Assembly (NCBI RefSeq): GCF_000687475.1
Contig: NC_057316.1
Span: 6,138,001-6,202,000, forward strand
Direction: 5' to 3'
DNA from: Ustilaginoidea virens
Taxonomy: Eukaryota; Ascomycota; Sordariomycetes; Hypocreales; Clavicipitaceae
Length of the DNA stretch: 64,000 nucleotides
The notes below the pieces were generated by a model. The model did not search any database, had not been told where the DNA came from, and saw only the letters and a program-made list of their open reading frames with translations. Below are positions 34,136 through 45,570 of this stretch, in pieces (the stretch's first letter is position 1; the number at the start of each line of letters is the position of its first letter). The translations under genes were made by a program, and so were the position numbers.

Positions 34136-34965
34136 GAATGGTCTTTTCTTAGCTCTTTCTGCTGGAGGCAAGGTGGGCGGAGGCTCGCTACCGCAGGATG
34201 CTTTGGTGAAGATGAGGCGCCAATCCCCGAGGAGCGGTCACGGCCTGGCGTCGGACGTGACGTGAGACGGGCTCGTGGATTCCTGGCAAGATTGAAGTGG
34301 CGGCAGACAGCGAGACACGATGAAAGCTTCCTCGATGCTGAACGGTGCGGTGCGGTGTGATGGTGGTGCTGGTGGTGGTGTGGTGCTGGCCCAGAACAAC
34401 GGACAAACAGTCGAAAGCCAAAATGCCAGCCGGTCAAGGGCTCCTCATGGTTGCTGAGAGAGGGGCTGTTTCGTGATTTGCAACAAAATTCGAAGCTGCT
34501 TGAGCTCTGCTGGAGGATAGATCTCTGCTGGAGCCAAGACTCTGCTGGGAGCGAAAAGCATGTAGCTAGGGAGTAGTTATGATGGAACCTAAGTATTGAT
34601 GTTTGCAAGACAGGAGGGACCTTATGTTGTCTTGCCTGTTACAGCCACAGTACAGTAGCGACTTCTCAATCTGGTACGGAGTACATACCTACCTACCTGG
34701 TACCAGATACCTTACGGAGCGAATGAAGAAATATACACAGTACCCACCAAGTACGGCCTCCGTGCCCCCGCCCCCACCAGGAAGGATTTTCCCGCAAAAC
34801 GTGCAGACAGCTTGTCGCCCAACAAGGTACGGAGTACCTTACAGGTACCTACCTACCAGACACCTGCCTCAGAAGCAAAGCTGCCATCGTCAACTTCCTT
34901 CTCCCACACACACTCGCCTGGCACCCGCCATCTGCGCAGTGGAACCCCCCCGTCTGCTTAACCAA
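34136..34965. promoter_or_regulatory. Divergent promoter region of GGA and TSR3 genes
   Basis: The 830 bases between two divergent starts carry CGGAGTA at 34677-34683 and 34830-34836. They also carry GGTACC-centred words at 34683-34711 and 34827-34856. All are in the half nearer TSR3. The GGA side holds a GGTGGTG-rich patch near 34360-34390. Each start lacks an obvious TATA box. Confidence 0.5.
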
Positions 34966-36312
34966 ATGGTCCGGCATAAGAAAGACTTCGCCGCCAGGGG
35001 CAAGAAGGGCAGCCGAGGCGCTTACGGAGGCGGCGCGACGCACTCCCGCCGTCAGCGCTGCGACAACGGCGACGGCGGCGGCGACGGCGATGGCGACGAC
35101 GGCGGCGGCCAGGCTGCACCCGCACCCGCACCACCCGCGTTCAAGGCAGCCTGTTGGGACCTGGGCCACTGCGACCCCAAGCGCTGCTCCGGGAAGAAGC
35201 TGATGAAGCTGGGGCTCATGCGCCCCCTGCAGCTGGGCCAGCGACACAACGGCGTCGTCATCACCCCCAACGGCCGGCAGGTCGTCTCCCCCGCCGACCG
35301 CGGCTTGATGGACCAGTTCGGCGCCGCCGTCGTCGAGTGCTCCTGGGCCCGGACCAAGGAGGTCCAGTGGAACAAGGTGGGGGGCAAGTGCGAGAGGCTG
35401 CTGCCCTACCTCGTGGCCGCCAACACGGTCAACTACGGCAAGCCGTGGCGTCTGAACTGCGTCGAGGCCCTCGCCGCGGCGTTCTTCATCTGCGGCCACG
35501 CAGACTGGGCGGCGCAGGTCCTGGCTCCCTTCCCCTACGGCCGGTCCTTCCTCGACATCAACTCCAGCATCCTGAGGCGATACGCCGCCTGCCGGGACGC
35601 CGCCGAGGTGAAGAAGACCGAGGCGGAGTGGATGGAGAGGCTGGAGCGCGAATACGCGCGGAGCAGGGAGCCAGGCGGCGCGGATGCCTGGACGACGGGA
35701 AACACCAACCACATGGCCATGCCGTCCTCCGACGAAGGCGAAGACGACGGCGAAGACGAAGCCGGTTCCCAAGACGACGCCGAGTCGGACAGCGACGCAA
35801 GATCCGACAGAGACGGCAGCGTAGACGCCATCTACCTGGGCAAGCAGCCCCTGGACCCCAGGCCAGGCGAGGCGGCCGCCACTCACCATGAAGACGGACC
35901 AGACGGCCAGCCGAGGCGTGACTGGGATCCCTTTGACATCTCCGACGGCAGCGACGACGACGCCGCAATGGAGGAAATCCGGCGCAAGGTGCTCTCCTCC
36001 AAGACCTTTTCCAACCCCAACCCGGAAAGCGACGAGAAAAGGAAACCCGCGGTAATAGCACGGCCCCAGCAACGCCAACAGTATCAGGTAGATCTCGATG
36101 CACGGCCCGATTCGGACAACGAGAGCAGCGGCGAGGAAGATGACAACGACGACAGCGACGCCCCGGATGATGACGAGTTCGATCACATTATAGAAGCAAC
36201 GCCTGTCACGGACAAGATTGGTCTAGCCAAGCTGGAAAAGGAACGGAGGCAAGCTACCACGACCACGAAAAGCTTCTCCTCAAGCACGGTATCCGCGCCG
36301 CAAACATGGTAA
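34966..36312 (+). CDS. TSR3: 18S rRNA aminocarboxypropyltransferase TSR3
   Basis: A single exon encodes 448 residues. TSR3 transfers the 3-amino-3-carboxypropyl group of S-adenosylmethionine to the hypermodified pseudouridine of 18S rRNA, late in cytoplasmic 40S maturation. The N-terminal RLI-like segment WDLGHCDPKRCSGKKL is at about residues 64-79. The catalytic core continues through SPADRGLMDQFGAAVVECSW and RLLPYLVAANTVNYGKPWRLNCVEALAAAFFICG to about residue 220. The last 200 residues are a very acidic Asp/Glu/Ser-rich tail, so the chain is longer than the roughly 310-residue yeast enzyme. The start at 34966 precedes a basic segment (MVRHKKDFAARGKKG) typical of the family. Upstream in-frame codons are not family-like. 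Exon composition is very GC-rich. Confidence 0.94.
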   Translation: MVRHKKDFAARGKKGSRGAYGGGATHSRRQRCDNGDGGGDGDGDDGGGQAAPAPAPPAFKAACWDLGHCDPKRCSGKKLMKLGLMRPLQLGQRHNGVVITPNGRQVVSPADRGLMDQFGAAVVECSWARTKEVQWNKVGGKCERLLPYLVAANTVNYGKPWRLNCVEALAAAFFICGHADWAAQVLAPFPYGRSFLDINSSILRRYAACRDAAEVKKTEAEWMERLEREYARSREPGGADAWTTGNTNHMAMPSSDEGEDDGEDEAGSQDDAESDSDARSDRDGSVDAIYLGKQPLDPRPGEAAATHHEDGPDGQPRRDWDPFDISDGSDDDAAMEEIRRKVLSSKTFSNPNPESDEKRKPAVIARPQQRQQYQVDLDARPDSDNESSGEEDDNDDSDAPDDDEFDHIIEATPVTDKIGLAKLEKERRQATTTTKSFSSSTVSAPQTW

Positions 36313-36540
36313 AAGGCGCATTGATGGGCTCGCCACGGTACTATGCCGGACGTTTCTGGCCGTTTATACGTCGCAGAAAAGGACGTCTACATGCCCTTTT
36401 TTGTGTGGAACATGAGGGACAAAAAAGAGAGATGGCCCCCCCCCCTAATTTTCCGCGTTTCCCCCCTTATTGATCGGTTAATGTACACTCTTTGCTGCTC
36501 CGACCGTGGAAAGCGTCGTACTACATCGTCGCTGGCGTTT

Positions 36541-39500
36541 TTACTGCAACGCTCGCTTCTCCCGGACTTCTTCGTAGGCTTGAATCTGGTCATCCACCTG
36601 AAAGTCTTGGAATCCCTCCAAGCCGATGCCGCACTCGGCACCCTTGCCCATTTCCATGACGTCTTTCTTGACATGTTTAAGCGTCTCGATGTTGCCTATG
36701 CGCGGGGACCAATTTTTAGTTCCCAGCCGTGTCTGGAGAAAAAAAACATCCAGTGCCTTGCCACTTACCGTCAAATATGACTTTGCCATTCCGCAGCACT
36801 CTTACCGGCAATGACTTCTTGATCGATCCATTTCGAATCCTACATCCCGCAATGTTGACGACCTTCTTCTTCATGTTGATGGGGAAAATCTGAAGAACGT
36901 CAGCTTCGCCGCTTACCCGGCTTGTGATGTTCACAGGGAGCAGGTCTGATAGAACGGCCTTGGCGTCGTCTGCAACGTGGTAGATGACGCTGTGGTCGAT
37001 AATCTTCACCCTGGCTTCCTCGGCACGTTGCTTGATGTGCGGCAGGATGGGCACGTTGAAGTTGACAATGACGCTCTGGGACGCAGCCGCATGGTCAACG
37101 TCGTATTCTGATATCGGACCAGCGGCGGAGCGAAGGACCTTGGCCCGCACCTCATTGTTGCCCAGCTCCAGGATGCTTCCGCACACGGCTTCCACGGAGC
37201 CGGCAACATCGGCTTTGACGGTGAAGTTCTGGTACAAGACGCCGCTGTCGGCTTGGCCAGCTCCGTCTTGCCCCGTCGCCGCTTCGGCTTCCGCAGCCGC
37301 TCTCTCCCGCTGTCGCTGCTCCTGCTGCGCCAGCTGGGCGGAGCTCTCCTCACGCTCGGCCATTTCCAACCGGTACTCGACGGCAGTCTTGGCCCTGCTC
37401 TCGCTGGGGGCTTGTATGACCTGTTCGCCTGCCTCCGGAAGCTCACGCCAACCCTGAATCTCCACGGGAATACCTGGCGGCGCCTCGGAGAGCTCGGTTC
37501 CGGCCTCGTTGCGCAGAGAGCGGACTCTGGCCCAAGTTTTACCCGCGACGATGAGGTCTCCCGGCCGCAAGGTTCCCCTGTTGACCAGCACCGTCGCCGC
37601 CTTGCCGTCTTGTTTCAAACTAGACTCGAGAACCCAGCCTTCTGCCATGCCGTCAGGCTCGGCTCGGACGTCGAGAACCTCGGAAAGGGTAACAATGTTT
37701 TCTTCCAGGTCGGGCATGCCCTGTCCCGTTTTGCCGCTAACGCAGACAACCTGCACGTCGCCACCGTAGTCCTCAATCTCAACACCGTGCCGCGCAAGAT
37801 CGGCCTTGACTTGGTCGACCCGAGCATCTTCCTTGTCAACTTTGTTGATGGCCACGATGATGGGTACCTTGGCCGACCTAGCATGTTTGAGAGCTTCAAG
37901 GGTCTGAGGCATGACGCCATCGTCCGCTGCGACGACGAGGACGACAATGTCTGTGACATTGGCCCCGCGCTGCCGCATCGAGAGGAAAGCCGCGTGTCCT
38001 GGCGTGTCCAGAAACGTAATCTGCTTTCCACCGGACATCTGCACGACAAAGGCGCCGATATGTTGAGTGATTCCGCCATGTTCATGAGCGGCGACAGAGG
38101 ACTTCCGCAGCCAATCCAACAACGTTGTCTTCCCGTGGTCGACGTGACCCATAATGGTGACTACTGGAGGGCGGCTGGGGAGCGAAGATACGTCTTCGGG
38201 ACGAGGCCGAGCGCTCAAGTCTCGTTGAGAGCCGGTATCCACTGTCGGGTCGAAGCCGTATTCCATGGAGACGAGCGCAGCTGTCTCTCCAGTAATGATG
38301 GAGTCTGGACTGACGTTTTCAAACCCCATCTCTCCCATGTCTACCAAGAACTGTTCAAGTCGTTGCCTAAGAGCCTGTGCCAGGTTAGAGGCGCTGATGT
38401 ATTCTGGAAGGAAGATTGGGATAGCGGGCTGCTCTTCTTGAAGCTGATGCTCTTTGCGCGCTTCTTTCTCGGCTTTTCGCCGTCGTTTCTGTTCGTATCG
38501 GTGTATCGATTCGTCGTCCCAATCTTCTTCATCCTCCATTCTGCGACCTCGTCCTCCCTTCTTCTGCTTTTTCAACCGTCGATCTTCAGGCTTGGGCTCT
38601 TGTTCGATTTCAAATCGGGATTTTCGTCGTTGGTTCTGCGTGCTGAACATGGCGTCTACGTTTGATGATGACGAGTTTTCAGCGTCGTTTTTGCTCCCTG
38701 TGATTGCGCCGGTCGAGTTCTGTCGCTTCTTGGCTTTCCCGTTCCTGATGTCTGTCAACCGTGTATCTAGCTCACCCCAGAAATCTTGCACTGGTGGAGG
38801 GGGTTTATCTGCAACTCCATTCGACGCCGATTTTGCTTGGGATTTTTGCGTCGCTTCCTTCGTTCGAGTCATGTCTGACCGCATACTAGACTCGTTCTCC
38901 GGGTTTTCCAGTTGGGACTTGCGATGGCTGAAAGTACCCCATCCTATCTGCCTTGGTGCACCGCCAAACGGAATCGGTTTCGATAGTGTCGAGGGCGCGT
39001 TACCTGACGGTCCGGGTGCCAATGTACCGGTAGCGGGACTGCTATCGGGTTTTTGACCACCGGCTGGACGTCGCGAGTCGGGGGTGACTGCAGACTGAGG
39101 GTCTCTAACCGTCTTGAAAACATCCGCAAGGACAGACTTGGACTTTTGCACGAACGCTTGATGTGTTTCGAGGGTTCCGCTAGTCGCTCTAGTCTGCACG
39201 CCCCCTCCCTCACCGTTGCCAGAGGCTGGCGTCGTCACGTCGGGAGTCTGCCTAGGCGCTGGTTTGATGATGACGCCACTGCGCTTCCTCGCCTCCATCT
39301 CATGTGGGAGAAGACTGGCACTCGGCAAGCCGCTGGCGCCTTGCGGCTTCTTGAAGGCTGCAAAAGAGCCCCAGGAGGTTGCTGCAGGGCCAGCAAAGCC
39401 CGTGGCCGACGGACCTTTGCTACCGTTGTCGCAGGCACGGAGCCTAGAGGTTGAGAAAATGCCCCGGGCAGATGGCGAGCATTGTAACGAGAGCTGGAGT

Positions 39501-39648
39501 CGACAACTGGCACAAACGAATGGCGGGCCACCGCGACCCTGTAGGCGAACAGGACGTGTTAGGCGATCCCGATATCTGGGAGTGTATGAAATGTGAGCAC
39601 TTGGGACTCGAAGACTCGACTGACCTTCCACGCACGGACTCTTAACAT
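36541..39648 (-). CDS. IFM1: Mitochondrial translation initiation factor IF-2
   Basis: Exons 39625-39648, 36769-39538 and 36541-36695 encode 982 residues (24, 2770 and 155 nt, phases agree). The factor is a mitochondrial GTPase that places formyl-Met-tRNA on the small ribosomal subunit. The first eight codons form a separate exon. With the start of exon 2 they make a basic N-terminus suited to mitochondrial import. A long charged low-complexity region follows to about residue 370, then an IF-2 N-domain-like helix region. The G domain begins with GHVDHGKT at about 472-479 and continues with DTPGHAAF and NKVD. Domains II to IV follow, including [19 protein letters not shown]. The last exon supplies the end of domain IV ([23 protein letters not shown]). 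A 16-codon upstream frame (39642-39692) ends overlapping the start codon. Confidence 0.94.
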
Positions 39649-40276
39649 TGCCGCGATAAAAGCCCCGGTTGCTGGCGACTTTTGCAGAACATTGGGGCGT
39701 GCGAGAGCTTGCAGAAAGGCGACAAAGTGTGATGCGTCTTGGATGTTGGTGCTGGCGGAGCTACTTTTTTTTTCTTCGGGGGGAAAGGTTGATTGATGAG
39801 GCGAGATTCCTGCCCAGTGGGTATCGATACGGGACGTAGCTAATGGAAGCTTTACTCCGTGGCCCGTACGGAGTACTGTGTACGGAGTACTCCGTACAGG
39901 TAACAGAGTACTGCGGAGTACCACGTACCTTGCGGATGACTGCACGGAGTATCGCGCGACGCGTGCGTATAGAAATCCCACAACACGTGCCATTTACCCA
40001 CTTCCAGTGGGTTCTTCTGCCGGTCGAGTTAACAGGCCAATCCAAGGAAGATGATGTCGCTCGAGGCTCTGGGATTTCTCGCAGGGGCCAAAAACCCGTG
40101 ATTGCTGCAAATGCGTAAGTAGGTACTCCGTACAGAGCACAACTGCTTGCCCTCATGCATATCAGACAACCTCACCATCTTCAGGTCCATAACTAGCTCC
40201 CGAGCCTCCTGAACATACGTTTGGCCTACTACTTCATACGTGATAGTACACAGAGCCCGCGTCGCAGCCCTTCACC
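39649..40276. promoter_or_regulatory. Divergent promoter of IFM1 and 40277 gene with CGGAGTA cluster
   Basis: The 628 bases contain the densest set of CGGAGTA/TACTCCG motifs in the window: 39853-39859, 39869-39875, 39883-39889, 39888-39894, 39914-39920 and 39945-39951, plus 40124-40130. Several lie within GTACGGAGTAC. The cluster is about 205-300 bases from the IFM1 start and 330-430 from the other start. A CACGTG-like word occurs near 39984. The role of the motifs is not known. Confidence 0.55.
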
Positions 40277-41305
40277 ATGGCACCGGCAAGGAGGACCTTG
40301 GCGGCGGCTAAAGCTTCTAAATCTTCCAGGGCCAACGGATCGCTCCCAACTCCTTTCAAGCCGCCCCCCGATGTGCTCCAGCCCTTCATCGAGGGACTGT
40401 CTGAAGATCATGTGTACATCACGCATGTCGACTCCAAGCCGGCTTCGTTCAAGCGCAAAATATTCCTCGTGCCTGTGGCCATGAACTTGGCCGTGTGCTT
40501 TGTCTTCCTATGGCGCATGCGCTACATTGCGCCTTGGTACTGGAAAATTGTTCAGTCGGGATTCGGCTGGCCCAACGACATGACCTTTGCCGTGGCAAGC
40601 TCCTCCTGGAAGGATTTCGCGTGGGAAGTGTTGAAGCGCGGAATCACCATGTTCATCGATTTTGTCTTGTTCGTGTTTGTCTGGCCATGGCCCGTGGAAT
40701 TTGCCATGGGTCAGGCTCACGGCAACCCCGTGCTGTGGAGGTACAGTGTTGGCTTCCGAGACAAGGAGATTTATGTTCGGCGCAGTCGCGATTGGGACCG
40801 TGCTGTGGACGACATTTTCAGGGACGGGGAATCCAACAAGATGCTGTTTGCTCACATCAGCAAAGCTACTTCACCCATGCGCCAGGAGCAAAAGACTGGC
40901 TATCTGTTGATGGATGGCCAGTGGAACCTTGACTGGGCCGCCATGATACATGCCCACGAGATGGTCGATGGCAAGGTCGCGGCTCTGGACGCATTCAAGA
41001 ATGTGGTCCTCGTCCATCACAAGGACTTTGGGTGGATGTGTTACGATTTGAAGGCCAGCATTGCCGCTGACGAGGATGAGAAACGTCGCAAGGTGTTTGC
41101 TTTCAGGAATGCCCTTGCGGAAATAGGCAAGGAAGACGTTTTCTACCGGTGGGTCGAGATGGTCCAGTTTGACGCCACTCAGCCAGGAGGATTTGGCCCC
41201 GAGCAACAAGAAGCCACTGCAAAGAAAATTCGAGACCTGTTTGAAAAGGCCAATGTCAACTTTGACGAGTTGTGGCAGGAGGCTGTTGGCGAGGCCAAGC
41301 TATAG
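40277..41305 (+). CDS. Conserved two-span membrane protein of unknown function
   Basis: A single exon encodes 342 residues. I do not recognise a named family. The first 60 residues are hydrophilic with an Ala/Lys/Ser-rich start. Two hydrophobic segments are clear, at about residues 63-82 (FLVPVAMNLAVCFVFLW) and about 125-146 (MFIDFVLFVFVWPWPVEFAM), each rich in aromatic residues. The remainder is soluble, with Trp-rich segments and patterned helices such as LDAFKNVVLVHHKDFGWMCYDL, and no disordered tail, so it is probably a folded cytosolic or lumenal domain. The second hydrophobic segment ends in WPWPVEFAMG. There is no signal peptide. It shares a divergent promoter with IFM1, but this alone does not imply a mitochondrial role; ER or another endomembrane is as likely. 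Confidence 0.8.
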   Translation: MAPARRTLAAAKASKSSRANGSLPTPFKPPPDVLQPFIEGLSEDHVYITHVDSKPASFKRKIFLVPVAMNLAVCFVFLWRMRYIAPWYWKIVQSGFGWPNDMTFAVASSSWKDFAWEVLKRGITMFIDFVLFVFVWPWPVEFAMGQAHGNPVLWRYSVGFRDKEIYVRRSRDWDRAVDDIFRDGESNKMLFAHISKATSPMRQEQKTGYLLMDGQWNLDWAAMIHAHEMVDGKVAALDAFKNVVLVHHKDFGWMCYDLKASIAADEDEKRRKVFAFRNALAEIGKEDVFYRWVEMVQFDATQPGGFGPEQQEATAKKIRDLFEKANVNFDELWQEAVGEAKL

Positions 41306-42905
41306 AAGGCCGAGTTGACATGACGTTTGAACGGCATCGCAATACGGTCGCGGACTTGTACAATGAGAGAAGTTGATATATATATATGTATGCCAAGGTC
41401 ACGGTGAGGCTTACCCTGGGGCTTTTAAGTTCCAAGGACTGGATTGGGATCAGGAGCTTATAAATCAATAAGAGTAAATTTGAAAGGCAAGACAAGACCA
41501 GCCGGGATACGTTACCGGCTTCTACCGACAAAGCAGGCAGCTGCACAGAGGGCATATGCCACCAGACCCAGCTCAAGTTCAGGGCTAATCAGATGGATCT
41601 GCACCATAGCCCTATCACGGCCATAGCGGCCATGGCGCGTGAAATTACTCCAACCGTATCCACAGAGCAGCTATCCTCCAGCGACGAGGGATGCAAGGGA
41701 GGCGTACTATTCAAGCAAGCAGCGACAATCGCGCTGCCTCGGCCACGATTTTGGATTTTGGAGGGCTTTGGTGTGCTTTGGTGTCTTTGGCGTGGACGTG
41801 CAGAGGCTCCGCAGAGATAATTACCGGGCAATCCACAATCCACAAACCACAATTCACCACTAGTGAAGCACGGAGAAAAAAAAAAAAAAAAAGAGAGGCG
41901 GAAAAGGATGTAAAGATTGGATTCCAGTCCGCGACAGCAAAAGGCTTCACTGTTTGTTTTGTTTGCAAGTCTGGGTGGGTCTGAGGAAAGGTTCTTGGGC
42001 CCCGCAGAATTCGTGGCGACTTGTGCGCATCGCACGGTGTCACACTGTGCCTCGTTGATTTCCAAGGGACAGTCTGGTTCAATCAATGTATTGCAAAGTT
42101 GGCGCATACCAGACGTCAACTATGCATGCATCGAGTTATTAGTGGCCGCCTACAGAACCCGACAGGCCTCGCTAGACCACTGGGCAGGGCATCGCCAGGC
42201 AGTCTGGTCTCCTCGGAATGCTCCATGACCTCCATGTCTGTACCGCTCCCTCCCACTGTGCAAGTGGACGCTCAGCAACTCGACAGCCCAAGCAAATACA
42301 GGGTGGGTACATGTGAATGCCTTTGTGCATGCCTACTTGTGCACGTATCGATTTTGTTGCCAGGATGGACCGAGGGTAGAGACCCGTGCAGCGGCTCTCT
42401 AGCGCTAGCTTGTTTCTTATTTTCCCTACGGAGTACATGCACTCAACTTTACCTCTACGTGTACCAAAGCGCTGGCACCAACCAGTCAATGGAAGCAGCC
42501 TCATCTTGCCTTGCCGTTGAAGCACCAGCAGACCTCAGCACCGCCAATTCATTCATCATCATCCCATTCCACGACCAGCCTCCTTCCCGTTTTCACGCTA
42601 TCCCCCCCCCTCCCTTCCCCCCCCCAACTTCATCGCACAGTCGCAACAGAAAGCTGCCGCCAAGCCCCTGCTCTCTATCAGCCATCTCGAATCTCCTTCC
42701 CCCCCCCCTATCCGCACTTCACGGATCCCTGTGACCCGACGGGGCCGTCACGCCAGTGCCGTTTCCATCAGCCCTGGGTGTAGCTGTCCACTTTGAGTAA
42801 TCCTCTCATTAGCCCGACATTGCGACGAGCCGCGCCTTCATTTGACGCCGGCGACCTCGCCTTTCCGAACCTCCATACTCCGCTCCTCTTATCGCGCCGC
42901 TGAAA
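41306..42905. other. Intergenic region upstream of VPS74
   Basis: There is no supported gene. An A run lies at about 41876-41892. A CGGAGTA motif is at 42430-42436, about 470 bases before the VPS74 start. C-rich runs at about 42604-42630 and 42699-42709 fit a pyrimidine-rich fungal leader. A TACTCCG word occurs in the probable 5' leader near 42878. Confidence 0.5.
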
Positions 42906-44339
42906 ATGTCCTCGTCAGGCCTAACACGGCGCCGTGGCGCTGGTGGAGGAGGCGGCTTGGGCAATGCTGAAGCTGAAGCCAGCAATGCTGCTTCTGCCAG
43001 AACCAATGCTTCCAACAACAATGCCAAGGACAGCGGACCCGAAACCAACTACGAAAAGAGCGAAAACGGCCACACGATTGCCTTTGATCCAAGGGATATG
43101 AGCGAGAGTGCCGAGCGCAGCAAACAGCCCAAGCTTACCATGATGGAGGAGGTTTTACTCCTTGGATTGAAAGACAAGCAGGTGATGATGACCTAGCGGC
43201 TGCTCTGATGTCATGTTTGCTTTTGCACCTGACCGAAGCCTTTCTTTGCTGACATGGAATTTGGCCGGGGGGTGGGGGGAATTCAGGGATACCTTTCCTT
43301 TTGGAACGACAACATCTCTTACGCGCTACGGGGATGCATTGTGCTCGAGCTGGCCTTCCGCGGCCGTATCAGCATGGAAAAGGACCCCTCTAGGCGACGC
43401 TTTCCTCCTGCCGACCGAAATATCGAGGTCATAGACGATACTCTTACCGGCGAAGTTTTGCTCGACGAGGCCCTTAAGATGATGAAGCAGAGCGAAAAGA
43501 TGAGCGTCAGCTCTTGGGTTGACCTGATGAGCGGTATGTCGCTGGCTGACCCCTTTGTCCCCTCGGATACACCCCAAATTTGCATGAAAACGCTGCATCA
43601 ATCTAACTCTGGGCAATCTGCATCAAGGCGAAACCTGGAACCTGATGAAGATTGGCTACCAACTAAAGCAAGTCCGTGAACGTCTTGCGAAAGGGCTCGT
43701 AGACAAGGGCATCCTCCGCACCGAGAAGCGAAACTTTCTTCTGTTTGACATGGCAACTCACCCCGTCGCTGATGGCGGCGCCAAGGAAGAGCTTCGTCGC
43801 CGTGTCCGCAACGTCCTGACTCAAAGAACCGTGGTCCTTGCCGGCAACCAGTTTTTGCCCGACAATCTCGAGTTCCGATATCTGCGCACAATCTGCATGG
43901 TGTGTGCCGCTTACGCCGCCAACGTCCTAGAAAACGCCCTGTCAACGCTTGGCCACGAGGCAAGGGAGAGGGCTTTTGCCCAGACGGATGAGCTGCTGGC
44001 CGACTACAGTCAGTGGCCGTTTGGGAAAAAGGCTACCAGCAACGGGATTGGTGCCAACCTGCCGCAAGTTATTTCTGAAGTGGGTGAAAACAGCAGTCCA
44101 ACTTTGCACCAGACAGACCGCCATCCCCACCCCTTTCCCCTTTTTACCCTTGGGCTTCCCTCCCTTTTCTTTTTCTCGCCTTCCCGCAGCCATGACCAAA
44201 AAAGCAGAGGCGGGAGAGTATCTTTTTGTTCTAACCGTTTCTGCAACAGGAAGTGGGCAAAGCCAAGGACAAGGAGCTGCAGCTGGAAGTTGTGGCAGCC
44301 TGTTTGAGCGTCTTTACTCGCCTCGACTCCCTCCTATAA
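42906..44339 (+). CDS. VPS74: Golgi phosphoprotein 3 homologue VPS74
   Basis: Four exons (42906-43181, 43287-43533, 43628-44079 and 44250-44339) encode 354 residues. VPS74/GOLPH3 binds phosphatidylinositol 4-phosphate on Golgi membranes and the tails of glycosyltransferases, keeping them in the Golgi through COPI. The N-terminus has an Arg cluster ([10 protein letters not shown]), as used for COPI binding. The GPP34 domain runs from about residue 80 to the end: [40 protein letters not shown], then [29 protein letters not shown], then [26 protein letters not shown]. Intron 2 ends with a less usual AAG acceptor after a good CTAAC branch site. Intron 3 also has CTAAC just before CAG. Length and end of protein match the family. 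Confidence 0.94.
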
Positions 44340-45570
44340 TATAAACACGCCACCTTACAATTTAGTATTGCCATTACAGGGATCAGCACACCGGAGAGTA
44401 GGAAATAGCCTCATGGTTTGCGGCGCAATTGCTCCTTCGTAACCCCTGCCGAAATCCCAGAACGCCTTCGCAACCTCTCGGAGCCCGAGTCGTCCATATT
44501 CTCTCCACCATTGCAACGTTCCGCCTTCCCCATTCCGCCCGCTCTAGGTTGCGAATTCGGGTCTGAAGTGAACATGCTGGTTCTCTCTCCTGACGATTCC
44601 GTCCCCTTTGGGGAGCAAGCTTGTATATTTGGGAACCCGGGGGGAAAAAAAGGGAGAGGGGAGGGGGAGACCTCAAAAGGAAAAGAGGAACTCGATGAAG
44701 ACCTTGCCAAAGGCTCTGAGTTGAAGGAATGCTATTTTGCGACCAAGTAGATGGGTGTATTTCTTATTCTGAGGGGGGGTGGAAGAAAAAAAACGAGAGA
44801 ACACGGGGAAGGAGGTCTTTTCTGCCGGTTTTTTTCTTTTCTTTTGTTTCTCTAATTATGTGCCAAAGTTGATTTCCCCCCCCCCCCCCCCCTGCTTCAC
44901 TTGATTCGCCTGTTGCTAGGGACTCCATGTCCTCTGCGGGAGCTGGTCCATGAAGCGGTAAAATGGCAACATTCGCTCTGACGGCTGGAGCTGAGTCCCA
45001 GGTAATCCCGATGTGAACGCCCCTGTCTGGCAGACTCTCGTACGCGGCGGGGCGGCATGATGCTCTCGTGCTGGCGTTTCGTCGCCTTGCTGATGTTGTG
45101 CCACGACTCTATTTGCTTGGACGCGCTCCCAAGACCTTTTTTTTTTTGTTTTTTTTTTTTTTTTTGTTTTCGTACGAGGGCACGGACTCGGCGATGCGTC
45201 TCGACCCGCGGCTGTGGTCATGGCACGGCATCAAGACGTCCTCCACGACGCCCTTGACCCATGTCCGGTGACGGGACGTAAAGTACCCGAGGCAGGAGGA
45301 ATACACACGTGGCGGACGGCTTCCTCGTCCAAGTAGGAAAGATCACCGCCCTCGGATGCCATTCGCCAGCTGGGTATGGTGCACAGTTGCCGACGCCAAC
45401 GTGATCCCCGTCTGGGACAGAGAGACAGCCGGTCCGCAGGCAATTTATGGCACGGGGTAGCTTAGCTTAGCTTAGGTACCTACAGTAAGTACGGGGGTGA
45501 CATCGCGGCCAAGATGCAGAATCTGTTCAATTTTTTTTTTCTCTTCTTTTTGTCGGCGCCGCTTGTTTGC
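44340..45570. other. Convergent intergenic region between VPS74 and RRP14
   Basis: There is no supported gene. Low-complexity runs include a C run (about 44875-44892) and T runs (about 45138-45166 and 45532-45540). A TTAGCTTAGCTTAGGTACCTA stretch lies near 45461-45482. Confidence 0.55.

Noticed and set aside
34849..36186. 445-codon minus-strand open frame over TSR3
   Set aside because: It mirrors the GC-rich TSR3 exon. The plus-strand frame carries the TSR3 motifs and the minus product has no recognisable domain.
37253..38665. 470-codon plus-strand frame inside IFM1
   Set aside because: It is antisense to the GTPase domain, whose GHVDHGKT and NKVD motifs are on the minus strand.
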